A stretch of DNA of 64,000 nt from Mesocentrotus franciscanus. Lineage: Eukaryota > Echinodermata > Echinoidea > Camarodonta > Strongylocentrotidae. This document shows, piece by piece, positions 35,237 through 46,664 of the stretch. The DNA lies in the NCBI GenBank assembly GCA_037976565.1, contig CP137672.1, forward strand, positions 20,422,335 through 20,486,334, written 5' to 3'. The first letter of the stretch is position 1. Each line of letters opens with the position of its first letter. Under the pieces are notes generated by a model. It saw nothing but the letters and a program-made list of their open reading frames with translations. It did not search any database and was not told the origin of the DNA. A program made the position numbers and the translations under genes.

Positions 35237-36777
35237 TATGGCGCGCCGTTTGACCAATAAATCAGATAAACACTGTTTATCGTCGAAAAACACTGTTTAT
35301 CGAGCGATAAACACTGTTTATCGAGCGATAATGAACACTGTTTATCAAGCGATAAACACTGTTTATCGAGAGAAACATGTTTATCGACTGATAAACAGAG
35401 TTTATCTCGATAAACACTGTTTATCGCCGAAAACAGTGTTTATCGCCGATAAACAGTGTTTATCAAGAGAAACTGTGTTTATCAGTCGGTAAACATAGTT
35501 TCTCTCGATAAACACTGTTTATCGCTCGATAAACAGTGTTTTCGGCGGCGATAAACAATGTTTATCTGATTTATTGGGCAAATGGCACGCACTCGTACTC
35601 CAGATCAGAGCCGTATGCACTACTCGGTTAGTCAGGTGGCTTGGTGAAATTACCATTTTTGGTACAGGGCTTCCTTAGGAACTACTGAACGATATTATGG
35701 TAGGCCTAGGAGTCCCCGGCAAGAATATTATATAGAGGTGTGGGGCGGGGGCGTCGCCTCGTAGCCCACAAATAATTTATAAGGTAATATAACATTGAGT
35801 TTTTGTTGTACAAACGCCTTTTTTGGTACAGGGCTTCATTAGGACCTGCTGAATGATGGTAGGAGAGGAGCATAACTATGGCGTTTGTACAACAAAACTC
35901 AATGGTATATTACCTTTAAATTATTTGTGGACTACGCCCCACACCCTTATATGATATTCTTGCCGGGGGCTCCTACCCTCATATCGTTCAGTAGGTCCTA
36001 AGGAAGCCCTGTACAAAAAATGGCAATTGTACAAGAACAAATCAATGTTATATTACCTTATAAATTATTTGGGGGCTACGAGGCGCGCCCCCGCCCGACA
36101 TCCTTATATTATATTCTTGCCGGGGGCTCCTACCCCAATATCGTTCAGTAGGTCCTAAGGAAGCCCTGTACCAAAAATGGCATTTGTACAACAACAAATC
36201 AATGTTATGAAATTTTTTGGGGGCTCAAAAAAGACGCCCCCGCCCCACACCCTTAAATTGACATTTTTGCCGGGGGCTCTTAGCCTAATATCGTTTAGTA
36301 GGTCTTAAGGAAGCCCTGTACCAAAAATGGTGCTTTTATTTTATCAGGCAATTAAGTAACGGTAATTTCACCAAGCCACCTGACTAACGTGCGGAGTAGT
36401 GCATACGGCTCTGATCTGGAGCACGAGTGCGTGCCATTTGCCCAATAAATCAGATAAACATTGTTTATCGCCGAAAACACTGTTTATCGTCGAAAAACAC
36501 TGTTTATCGAGCGATAAACAGTGTTTATCGAGAGAAACTATGTTTATCGACTGATAAACACAGTTTCTCTTGATAAACACTGTTTATCGGCGATAAACAC
36601 TGTTTTTCGGCGATAAACAGTGTTTATCGAGATAAACTCTGTTTATCACTGATAAACATAGTTTCTCTCGATAAACAGTGTTTATCGCTTGATAAACAGT
36701 GTTTATCGACGATAAACAGTGTTTATCGGCGATAAACAGTGTTTATCTGATTTATTGGTCAAACGGCGCGCCATAGC
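35237..36777. mobile_element. Foldback element built of palindrome arrays
   Basis: A 1541-bp palindromic element. Both ends read TATGGCGCGCCGTTTGACC followed by AATAAATCAGATAAACACTG in inverted orientation (nearly perfect for ~50 bp), and are flanked by GCCGCC (35231-35236 and 36778-36783). Next come two arrays (about 35265-35575 and 36447-36752) of CGATAAACACTGTTTATCG palindromes. Each array is itself closed by ATCAGATAAACA/TGTTTATCTGAT. Inside these lie inverted ~80-bp blocks (35577-35680 and 36330-36436). The core (35690-36320) has about three direct and two inverted copies of a 125-145-bp unit with AGGAAGCCCTGTACCAAAAA. There is no coding capacity. The architecture resembles the foldback TU elements described from sea urchins, but family identity is not claimed. 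Confidence 0.85.
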
Positions 36778-36783
36778 CGCCTC

Positions 36784-37556
36784 CGTTTACTATACACCGC
36801 AGTATCGCTATTACTTGTATTAGCCAACCTAGCTGCGGATTGTAGCGGAGTGAACAGGTTGCACGCGTATTGCGAGCTAAAGGAAGTGCGGACGAAATTC
36901 GTCTTCTGCATGCGATCGAGGTTACGACGACGGCTCGCTTCTTTTCTTCGTGTTTCGTATCAAGTTTCTACGACATCGCTATCTCATGCATTCCGCATAA
37001 AGACGGCGTAACGCGAAGCTGGATTTGAAGTATCGGATCACTTGGAAACGAGGAGAATTTGAGAGGGTCTATAAGCGCCACCTCTCTATACAGGACTGTG
37101 CGATATGCACGAACGCCAGCTGTGTATCATTTGAATAATCACCGCATTCCATAGAGGAAGAATAGATAGAAACAGATCGAAGCCACATGCACACTCCTGC
37201 TGAGCAATTCAAATAGCTTCTGTGAGAACGCATATTTGTCTCGTCAGGCGCCATTTTCTAATAGTAATAAACCAGACTGACATATTTTCATAATATATCC
37301 ATTTTGCGAGATATATCCCGCTCTTCTATAGTCGCACATACGAGACGTCGCCTCATCGCACGTATTTAGAGAGAGATAAGTGTATTTGTCGCTTCATGCC
37401 TACTGGACACGTTTTTTGTTTGATCACTCACCTATACTCAACGTGTCTAACTGGATTATACTACTTCGCTTTTGCTAAAAGGATACTTTCCTGAAGAGAG
37501 AGAGAGATATCTTACTAGACAAGGATATAATACTTCTACATCACCAAGGATAAAGG
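36784..37556 (+). promoter_or_regulatory. Possible promoter and 5' non-coding exon of TRIM gene
   Basis: A GC-richer island follows the foldback element. It ends with CACCAAGGATAAAG|GTATAAAC (possible donor after about 37556), preceded by a GAGAGAGAG run. The only supported acceptor is the one at 41729, directly before the TRIM ATG, which would imply a ~4.2-kb 5'-UTR intron. No TATA box or start site can be fixed, so the link rests on position. Confidence 0.3.
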
Positions 37557-37569
37557 TATAAACAACATT

Positions 37570-38209
37570 CTATTATCATATTTCAATCTTCCAATCTTGC
37601 GTGTGCATCATTCAAATTTCGAGTCAGTATTTGATGTAGAGGGTCTACTGTCTTCTTTCAAATTAACAACAAGGTCGATTCATCAGGTTTTCATTCACCT
37701 TAAATTGATTTTTTTTTTCCAGGGGCGGGGAGGGGGAGGGCCGGCGTTGCCTTGCCGTTTAATCCAAACCATATTTTTAATATGAACAGCACAATTAAAC
37801 AGTATCAACAAAATATTGGGCCATGTCATTGCACCTTTACTTCACACGTGTAATCGGGATGATATATCAGTATAAAGTATAGCCTATAATACTGCTGTAT
37901 TGTGCACTGTAGTTCTTAGCACTTAGTTGGCATTATCAAAGCGTCTTTACTTATACATGTATATCTAAATTGTACAGTAAACAACTAAATTATTCATACC
38001 CCATGTGAATTTGATTTTTTTGTGTCTTTCATAAGTCAAGAATAAAAGGTGGACTGGTTGAATTAAGGCCTTTAAAAAAATACTTTTATAAGCAAGCTTT
38101 AAAACGTCACATTCTCAAGAAAAATAAATCGGGAGAAATCAATTTTTCCCATTCTTAAAAAATTACAAAACATGGTAAGGGTATGAATAATTAAGTTGTT
38201 ACCTGTATG
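37570..38209. other. Intergenic or intronic stretch, no gene seen
   Basis: AT-rich sequence between the possible 5' exon and the MITE. It contains a G-rich patch (GGGGCGGGGAGGGGGAGGG, about 37722-37740). No exon is supported. Confidence 0.45.
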
Positions 38210-38211
38210 TA

Positions 38212-38363
38212 CAGTCAAACCAGTCTATTAAGGCCAACCAAGGGATACAGAAAAAGGGGTCACTGGCCTTTCTAGACAGGTTCTACAACCCACATTTCTC
38301 TCTCGGGGGAGACATAATGAATGGCAAACTATAGAAAGGTGGCCACTAAGACAGGTTTGACTG
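38212..38363. mobile_element. TA-flanked MITE with CAGTCAAACC ends
   Basis: A 152-bp element. The left end is CAGTCAAACCAGTCTATTAAGG, and the reverse complement of the right end is CAGTCAAACCTGTCTTAGTGG. TA lies at both junctions (38210-38211 and 38364-38365). Tc1/mariner-type MITEs with such ends are widespread in marine invertebrates. Superfamily is inferred from the TA. Confidence 0.78.
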
Positions 38364-38365
38364 TA

Positions 38366-41300
38366 CAATATAAAGTATCACTAGATTCACTACTGTGATA
38401 GATTAAACTTTTGATATTAAACATGGAATTTAGTCAAATAACTTACCATTGTACTGGAGATGAGAAAAGTCTTCAAGACGTTACATTTTATGGTTTAGAG
38501 CATTATGGACAGGCTGTATTACAAATAAATTTCCAAATGCCTTTAGACAATATTGTATTATTGACTGAAATGTATCAATGTCTGTTTAATTCTTTTTTCT
38601 TTTTTTTTGTTGATGGAAATTAGTTCAAATAGAATGGAATGTATGAAGTTACCGGATAAATGACATTATGAAAGAAAGGGAATATCAAAAGAGATTTTAA
38701 AAATTGTGTTCTATTCCATGAAGCAGTCTTATATCGCGATGCATGTACAACATGTAAACTAATTCAAACAGAGGCCAATTTGATAGATTATGGTTTTCTT
38801 GATCAAAAACATGTATCAACAAAATTAATCCCAGTCACGTCACATGTCTAAAATAAATGCTTCAGATGATCATTTTAGTATGTATTCACTGTGCTCAAAC
38901 ATTGTACATGTAAATACTGTAATTTTGTGAGGTGGTACCGTGGTGAACAATCCAACTCTAACTTTGATGTACATTTGATAATGACAGAATCCTAGGAATA
39001 TATGCATAATGTACCCTGAAATACAACATTTACGTAAACTTGTAATACAAGTAGGTCAAGCAAAATATCTCGATTGTATTGACATTAGCATTAATTATTG
39101 ACTGGTTGGGTATCGCTCGCAATATGATATATAGGGCCCTTGGCCACACACAAGGTATATATTGATGACCTCATGACACAGTCATGTCTAAATTGGCAAC
39201 TCAACACTTAATTCATACAGGTTTTCTGAAGAGTTGACTTCACCCGATAACCACTGAATTCTCCCATTCACCTAGGCTTAATACAGGTACATACATGTAC
39301 CAACGGTTTCCCGTAGGTAATTGGCCTAATGGGGTACCATTTTGCAACAAAAATATGTAAGTCGCAAAAAAGCAGAACGCAATATTTCAATGACTTTATT
39401 TATTGTGAACTCATATAATTTTTTCGCAAGTGAAAACACCAGATATCTATATCAAATTCTCTTAGTAACTATGTTACCCTAATTCTATTGGCCTTCCTTA
39501 TATACAAGTGCTTTTACCTTTACATTAGCAAGAAAAACATTACTCATGCTGCATGTGTAATGTTTTTCTTGCTAATTTAAACATGTGAGTCATGCATCCG
39601 AATGAACCAATGTCTCACTCAGAAAGAACATATAAATTATGTACCTCTAATTCATTTCCATATAAAAATGTAGCAAAAGTTACATGCATGACTTACATGT
39701 ATATAACACCGACTTTACGCCGATGCCCCTCTCTTGGAATTGCCCTATAGAAGGCAGTGAAAGCTGTAACATCACAATTTTATGTCATTGATACAAAATT
39801 TAATGTCATATGGTATCAAAATATAAAGAAAAGAGAGGAAGTTAGTATTTGCAGATGCTAATCAAAAGCGACTGTCTAAATTATAATGTGAGTATTCTCA
39901 GTGCAATTTGTGCTATATTTTCGCGCACTTCTCTTAATTTTGTCAAGGGTCCAGAATGTAAATTTTACCCGATATTTTAAGGGACGTTTTGATTGATTGA
40001 CAATTATTTTTGAGCTTCCAAAAGACAGATCTTATAAGCAAACAATAAATCGTAATGTCTCGGTCAGAGCTCACGGGAGAGCTAATTTCATTTTGATATG
40101 AACACAGCAGGTAGTGTTTTTCTGAAGCTTTAAACAGCGTAAACTGCCTCGCAACAAGAAATACTTTTTTAACAATTTTGAAGGAGAAAAAAAAGTACCA
40201 CCATCGCAGCAAAGATTTTCAAGAAAAAACACAAAATCAACTTAACGGCAATTTCATTACCCTATATTGTATTGACTAAGAAATCAAGGTTACATGTAGA
40301 TTACGCGATATGTCATTATTGTGTTGGCACATTTCAAAAGGTGACGCACACAAAGTTATTGATCTCGCCTTAAGTTGGTTTTTTGAAAGTCTTTGCGATC
40401 GTGTTACTGCATGTAGATGTAGATCTACATGTATAATGCACACTGCACGTTGCAAGTAAGAAGTCAACAATATAAGAGTTTATGTGATGTACACGCTCAC
40501 TACAATTCAAAATTGAGAAGTATGGCGTCATTTCTTAGCTATGTACGTGACGTACTGTTACTTGAAAAGATTTTAAAAATAAAATGTTCAGGAAATGCAC
40601 TTTTGCTTGAAAAATGTACCTTGCCTCACCTTCAAATTTCGATGTCAACATCATTAGATAACATGCAACGAAGCACAGCTGTTCCTACTGACAACATGCG
40701 AAGTCTGACAATACGAAATATACAGGTCGAACCAAAGGTTAACAGAAAATGTATTTGGTTGCGGGCGTTCAAATGAATACATGTTGATTTGAAAAGGAAT
40801 CGTGGCATATAGTGCAGAGGCAGATCTAGAATAATAATTCTATGGAGTGGGGGGTTACTGAGGGGTATTGGGGTTCTTGCATTCATTATCTACATGTGCC
40901 CTCGCTAAAATTCATTTGACATTAAGATTTGGGGGGAGGGGCTTGAACCCTTGAGCGCACCCCCCCCCCTCCAGAATCGCCAGTGATATAGTGCACAATG
41001 CGTGTTTTTAATGTTTAACATGTCATCGGCAGTTATCCCACTTATGCCAGATGTTTATGGCTTGGAGTTGTTTTTCCGTTGAAAAATGAGGCATGAATTT
41101 GTAGACAGTGAATATGAATTATGAAATATATGTCATGGTAAACAGTATTGATGAATGATTATGTTGGCATGTTGAAAGGTGGGTGGCATGAAGAAGCGGA
41201 AGGTAAAAGATAATGTGAAGTTGGAACTGTCATAAAACACACGTGATTATTTAATAGTTCAGAGATCGTCCAGTTTATCATGTTTATGTGACGGCTGAAT

Positions 41301-41650
41301 AATTGAACTTTGATTGATATATGATTAGGATGAAATAAGAACGCGGTTTAATTGAAGGTAACTTGTTTTCTAGTCACTTTCTATCACCTGTTACACAACA
41401 TTCAAATAATAAATGCTTATAGAGAGTAGCATGGTGGTTGAATACATGGAAGAAGGCATAGGATTACTGTTAAGCATTGAACTTGCGTTGGGTACGCTGA
41501 GTATATTTACACAATGTGCATTGCACATTTCTATCGGGCTATATCGGGTCCAGTCATCAGCAGCATGAACCTCTTTCCTGTAGAGACATTTTCTACTCAG
41601 TGAACATACCTAAAGGAGAGGGTTAATCTATAGTTTAATGAATTGACATA
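38366..41650. other. Probable TRIM 5' intron or intergenic DNA, no gene seen
   Basis: AT-rich, without supported exons. A perfect hairpin (39524-39576) and a small palindrome around GTAGATCTAC (40418-40435) are the only structures noticed. A C9 run lies at 40961-40969. Confidence 0.5.
39524..39576. repeat. Perfect 20-bp-arm hairpin
   Basis: ATTAGCAAGAAAAACATTAC (39524-39543) pairs with GTAATGTTTTTCTTGCTAAT (39557-39576) around a 13-nt loop. It could be a decayed MITE core. A small-RNA precursor is possible but unsupported. Confidence 0.65.
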
Positions 41651-41708
41651 CCAGTAACATTTGGTATGATTAATATTAGTCAATTTACTTTGCGTCTCTT
41701 TCTCTTTC

Positions 41709-41729
41709 CTTTTCACATATATTTTTCAG
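41709..41729 (+). other. 3' splice site just upstream of TRIM ATG
   Basis: A long pyrimidine tract (TCTCTTTCTCTTTCC, about 41695-41709) is followed by ACATATATTTTTCAG|ATCTACAAGG ATG. The acceptor AG is at 41728-41729, so exon sequence would start at 41730, ten bases before the start codon. Confidence 0.6.
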
Positions 41730-41739
41730 ATCTACAAGG

Positions 41740-43599
41740 ATGCAGAACGTAGATCTGCATAGCCTAGAGTGCTCTATATGCCTCAAAACCATCAACGAAC
41801 CCAAGCTCCTGACCTGCTCCCACACCTTCTGCAAGGCATGTCTGGAGAGGTTGTCCGATGCACAGGTCAACCGTACCGTTCTACCATGCCCCATCTGCAA
41901 GAAGACATCCGCCGTCCCCAAGGGGGAAGTCGGCAACCTGCAGACCTACCAGGCCCTGAAGTCCGTGGTGGATGACATGAAGAACCAGCGTCACAACTGC
42001 ACCTCCTGCGAGAAGGAAAAGTCACCTGCAGCTGTTGCATTCTGTCAGGAATGTGGCACGTACATGTGTGCCGATTGTCAGAAGGTTCACAGCCAGTGGG
42101 GTACCTTCGCCCGCCATCAGGTGGTGGGCACAAGTGAGTTCACCTCGGGCAAGATCTCCCTGAAGAAACGGGCCACCTGCAAGAAGCACCCTACTGATGA
42201 CGCGTCCTGCTTCTGTATCGAGTGCCGCAAGTACATCTGCTTTTGCGAAGTGCTGGAGCATTCCAGACAGAGCCATTCGATCCTGCAGGCCGACGAGCAC
42301 GAGGGGGACCTGAGAGAAAACATCCAGGATCTGAAATCCAGGGCTTCTGTGAGGAAAAGCACCATCAACAAGTACATCGCCTTCGTGGAGGAGCAGCAGC
42401 AACGTTTGGACAGCGTCTTGAACCAGATCAATGAGAGCATCGACGAGGCCTACGAGGATTCGGTTAAGCGACTGACGGAGAGAAAGGCATTACTGAGGAG
42501 TGAGGTGAAACGCCGAATCGACCAGTTGGAGATCTCATTGAGGGACATGCTGGAATCCAGCCACCAGCAGATTGTCCATGTCGATGCCGCGACTGAGCTG
42601 GTTTTCCATGGCCTCAACGCCCCTCTGGAGAAGGAGTCTCTGACAGCCCACGACACACTCTGTGAGGAGCTTTCCAGGATTCTGGATCGGGAGAACCCAG
42701 ACTACAAGCAGCCATCCATCGCTGCCAAGCGGGGAGAGAAAATCCTCTTCGAGAGAAACAAGGTCAATAATGAGCTTGATCTTGGTCGAGTCCAAGTGGC
42801 TGATTGGGCGTCGAAGCATGTGGAATTCCCAGTAAGGAACAGCATCTCGGCGATGGCTTCCATGCCCGATGGTACTATGGCTCTGGCCAGTAATCAAGGA
42901 GGTGTCGACATCTTCGATTTCGAGGGACGTGTCATCAGGTCTGTCCTGAAGAATGCCAAGGTCCGCGAGATCGAGTTCTTCAAGAATGGTTCCTTCGTTA
43001 CCCGTGACAAGACTAACACCATCGTCCTCTATAACAAGTCCTGCGAGATTATTCCACACCCCCGCTTCGAGACCCTGAGGTACGACGAGGCTGGAATCGG
43101 TGATCTAGCCTTAGACAACGATGAAAATATCTATGTTGGTTACAGAAAAGCCAAGAGCATCCAGGTTTTCAGTTCCAACGGTGGCAGGGCTTTCCGGGAG
43201 ATTCCTTGCGATGGCTACGAGCCCAGTCAGGTGCTCGCCCTCAAGACCAAGAAGTTGCTCTTGGTACAGAGCCACTCCAACTCAGTCCGGCTGATCGATT
43301 CCCTGGGAGTCATGAAGCACGATGTGACCCTGTACGACAACATATACGGTTACCCTGCCGTGTGCGGGGATGATTCTATCATCATCGCCTGGGTCAAGCA
43401 CGATGAGGGGTTGGTGAGCATCGACCAGTACAACAACGAGTTGAAGCATGTCCAGACGCTCATCGCAGACTACAAGATTGAGAAGCCCGAAAAGCGCCAC
43501 TGGTACTACCTGCAGCAGTACACCAACGGCGCCATGGCCTTCTGCACGCCAGACCGGATGTACATCTTCAGACAGGCTCTGACAGCTGCAGATGTGTAG
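41740..43599 (+). CDS. TRIM-family RING/B-box protein, intronless ORF
   Basis: Predicted 619-residue E3 ubiquitin ligase of the TRIM type, probably cytoplasmic. Domains in order: C3HC4 RING with ligands C11, C14, C26, H28, C31, C34, C50 and C53; B-box1 at about 87-126 (C87, C90, C102, C105, C110, C113, H117, H126); B-box2 at about 147-179 (C147, H150, C159, C162, C167, C169, H174, H179); a coiled coil at about 185-330 rich in E, R, K and Q; and a C-terminal region (about 370-610) with repeated beta-strand patterns like an NHL/WD propeller (SISAMASMPDGTMALAS, IGDLALDNDENIYVGYRK). The ATG is the first in frame, after the splice acceptor. Third positions are strikingly GC-rich relative to the AT-rich surroundings, a sign of maintained coding. 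Oddity: B-box2 has Cys-Phe-Cys where the paralogue and the family have C-x2-C. Such genes are multiplied in echinoderms and may act in innate immunity; its substrate is unknown. Confidence 0.93.
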   Translation: MQNVDLHSLECSICLKTINEPKLLTCSHTFCKACLERLSDAQVNRTVLPCPICKKTSAVPKGEVGNLQTYQALKSVVDDMKNQRHNCTSCEKEKSPAAVAFCQECGTYMCADCQKVHSQWGTFARHQVVGTSEFTSGKISLKKRATCKKHPTDDASCFCIECRKYICFCEVLEHSRQSHSILQADEHEGDLRENIQDLKSRASVRKSTINKYIAFVEEQQQRLDSVLNQINESIDEAYEDSVKRLTERKALLRSEVKRRIDQLEISLRDMLESSHQQIVHVDAATELVFHGLNAPLEKESLTAHDTLCEELSRILDRENPDYKQPSIAAKRGEKILFERNKVNNELDLGRVQVADWASKHVEFPVRNSISAMASMPDGTMALASNQGGVDIFDFEGRVIRSVLKNAKVREIEFFKNGSFVTRDKTNTIVLYNKSCEIIPHPRFETLRYDEAGIGDLALDNDENIYVGYRKAKSIQVFSSNGGRAFREIPCDGYEPSQVLALKTKKLLLVQSHSNSVRLIDSLGVMKHDVTLYDNIYGYPAVCGDDSIIIAWVKHDEGLVSIDQYNNELKHVQTLIADYKIEKPEKRHWYYLQQYTNGAMAFCTPDRMYIFRQALTAADV

Positions 43600-43653
43600 A
43601 TCGGCTGAGTATCATTCCTCTTTGTAAACTCCCTTCTGTAATATCTCTAAAGC

Positions 43654-43895
43654 CAGTGGCGTAGCATGAGAGGCAGTGGTGTTGCCACCTCCTAATCGGA
43701 AAGGGAAGGGGAGAGGGAGAGACAGAGAGAGAAAGGAAGAAAGGGGTGAAGCGAAGGCAACGTTTAAAGAAGATAATTCAACCCACACCCTTCCCTCACT
43801 TGATTGCCTTTATATCTAGCATTTCATACAGACTTATCAGACCCAGTCCCCCAAAGCAATGCCCATCAAATAGTTTAACTCACGCTACGCCATTG
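43654..43895. mobile_element. MITE with CARTGGCGTAGC ends in TRIM 3' flank
   Basis: The left end is CAGTGGCGTAGCATGAG and the reverse complement of the right end is CAATGGCGTAGCGTGAG. The 242-bp element has an A/G-rich interior. hAT-like TIRs often begin CAGTGGCGTA, but no 8-bp duplication was seen. A related end (CAGTGGCGTATCTAG) occurs alone at about 26774. Confidence 0.68.
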
Positions 43896-43957
43896 CCCAA
43901 TCTCTTAGATTCAAGTTTTGTCTAATCGATATTTTATGAAGTGATATGCCATACTGA

Positions 43958-43963
43958 AATAAA
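43958..43963 (+). terminator. Candidate poly(A) signal of TRIM gene
   Basis: AATAAA is the first canonical signal downstream of the stop codon at 43597-43599, giving a 3' UTR of about 380 bp that would include the MITE. No transcript evidence. Confidence 0.35.
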
Positions 43964-44980
43964 TTCAAACACTTAATGCAGTCATCTACATGATGTGGAT
44001 GCAAAAACGGAATAATTTATTTTAATCGTACTATAAATATCTAGATGAAATTGAGGAAAGTTCTTAGTCTTTAAAACTTGATGGAGGATAGAGTGCATCA
44101 CTTCTGTTGCTCTGAAAGTTCTGTACCATTCCCTTTTGGCATGTATATAATTTGCAAGTACTAGTAACCCGAGTTGGAATTACTAACAAACTAAATTGGT
44201 CCATTTTCATTTTTGTCTCATTATATTTGTATGTGCACGATGTAACTCATTATATTCAAGTGCCTTTTAAAAGTAAAGGCAGTTTCACAAATGCACCTAC
44301 AGTTTCCAAATTTATGGCTAAACGGTATTTTGTATATCGTTATGTTTATGGACAACTAAGATTTTGATAGTGTAGCAAAAAAGAAAGAACATTGTTACGA
44401 GATTAGTGCAAATAACCCCTGATCGTTATTTTGTAAGAGCGAACATGTTTTGTTAATGTATGCAGTTTGTTGTGAAATCCTGTTTTTTCACCTGTTCGTA
44501 TTTTATACTTTGCGATTGTTTATTTTGGGGATTTGTTTGTATATAATTTCCGTTAAAAATACGTTTTAACGTCCCTGATCAGGATTCTAGTTTGTTTTGC
44601 AAACTTTTGTCGTTTGGTTTTATGAGCCATATACATGTATTTGCTTTTTATGAAGGCAACGATCTCTTGGAAACGTTACGCTGATGCATTAGCGTCGATA
44701 TAAAACTACACTGTAAATTTAATTATTTAAAAAATATAAAAAATATATTAGCAAAAAGCATAATATTTATGTGAATATATTTTTTAATTTGAAGCTTCCC
44801 TGTATAGTATATTCGTTATTTGACTTATGTCGTTTGATAAAAGTTAAAATAACAATTCATAAGTACTTATTTTTATTGGTAGAGTCTAAAAGATACAATG
44901 TACAGATGTAATCAAATGTATAATCTTAATTATGTCTTTCCCCTTGGCGCTGGGGGGATAGTTTGTAGTCTTTTTAAGTT
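43964..44980. other. AT-rich intergenic stretch, no gene seen
   Basis: Only short AT-rich frames. (A/T)-rich blocks lie near 44720-44780. No repeat or exon was recognised. Confidence 0.45.
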
Positions 44981-45184
44981 GGTGGCATGCGAGGCGTCAT
45001 TTGTCTGACGGAGGACTGCGTCTTTGACACGCCGTACGAGGATGTCATTAATTGTACAAAATGATCGAGAAATGAACAATGCACACAATGCGTTGACTTA
45101 GTTAATGGCGCATGGTCTAACTGTCCTCTCGTGCTTGATAATCGCAGGTAATATCGCAGTCGAAATGACGCCTCGCGTGCACCG
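44981..45184. mobile_element. MITE with GCGAGGCGTCATTT arms
   Basis: GGTGGCATGCGAGGCGTCATTTGTCTG at the left pairs with the reverse complement of the right end, GGTGCACGCGAGGCGTCATTTCGACTG. Inner pairing is weaker. It is about 204 bp and non-coding. The target duplication is unclear. Confidence 0.65.
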
Positions 45185-46660
45185 GGCGTTAATAATGTCA
45201 TAATATTGTAATAATGGCGGTATCTTTGTGCCAAGTAATGTACAATTCACCATTTTATTATTCTAAAAGTGCTGCATTTTTCCCCAAGTGAGTTATGGAC
45301 GGTATCGTACACAGAGTAAAATGGACACATTTTTATTTTGTATTATATGTCATGACGTCATTAATTAGGTCATAACGCCATTATATTGTAGCTCGCACGG
45401 ACCAAATATCTCAGGAACCACAAACAGTACGAGAAGTTATTTACTCTTTCCAAGATTTTGGTGATATAATGGTTCGTCTTTCTTCTTTTACCCTGAAAAT
45501 CCCCCCTTTGTATTCATCCAACATTCTCACACATATCCTGCACTTTTTGTTAAAATTACTACCTTAAAATGTCACGCATTTTGTAGCATAGCGAAAAGGT
45601 TAACTTCATCTTATGGCATACGATACCCTTACCAGGCTCTCCAATCTTTATTTGTGTCACTGAATACGAAAGAAAAATTAAATGTAGTACGGTTAAGTTG
45701 CACGGACGTGTAATGCGTGTCATTTTACAATTTTTCAAACAACAACTATACTATACGGGTTGTAAGGTTGCTTTATTCGACAAGAAAATGCCTTCTTTAT
45801 TTGGCATGTCAATAACAATTCATTCAGTTGTGTTCACGCTTCTGTACGTCCATTATGTGTGTGCGATGGGGTGGGGGCACAGGGAATTCTATAGCCACTA
45901 AAGCTTAATACGTGCATGGATACGAGTACGAAGTTCAGTTTTCAAAGTGAATCGATAAAACTGTCCTTTTATACTGAGAAAGGAATAGGCGACGCTAAAC
46001 TTGAATAGTGCAACCTTTTTCTTCATTATTTCCTTTTTAAACAAATCAATCACAGGTGGCGAATGAATAGAAAAATAAGAAGCTTGTTTTTTCCGTCGAG
46101 CAACCCCGGTGAAAATCCATTGAAATTTTAAATATTCAAATGATTCACGGGTCATTTTCATGACATTAGGCACCTCAACTGAAAATGGCTAGAGGCTGAA
46201 GATTAAGAAAAAGATTTCGGCTGTAAAATATCTCGAAAGCTCACTCGACATATGTAATCTGCAGCTCATTTGTGGAACCCCGTGCGTCTGACAAATTAGA
46301 CTCGCGTGTTAAAACCGTCAAGTCTATACCTCCACATAGAGTGGCATGTTGTGTACCATAAATCAACTTGAACTGTATTTTTATAACTTTAGTTCTTTCA
46401 TTATGGATAATATCTATAGACAGCACGTCTAAGACGGTACATTCCGTATATAGAATATGTTTGTTTGTTTTTTAAATAAAATGCTTATTTCTCTTTGATA
46501 ACTGTATCTGTATTCGAAGTAGGCTATACGTATTCAGATTAAAACTATGTAATGTTTATTAGTTAATAAAATGGTGGCGAGTTCTTTCGGACACGAGATT
46601 TCGAAGTGTTCCCTTTTTTTAATGAATGATTTCAGACCTCAATGATGAAAGAGAAAGAGC
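45185..46660. other. Intergenic stretch, no recognised gene
   Basis: An open frame on the minus strand (46173-45898, 91 codons) has no recognisable domain and no supporting splice or promoter context. Otherwise AT-rich and featureless. Confidence 0.4.
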
Positions 46661-46664
46661 GTTT

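Noticed and set aside
35260..36760. CRISPR-like array of regularly spaced repeats
   Set aside because: The repeats are self-palindromic with almost no unique spacers, lie in inverted pairs inside TIRs, and the DNA is animal-like with no cas genes.
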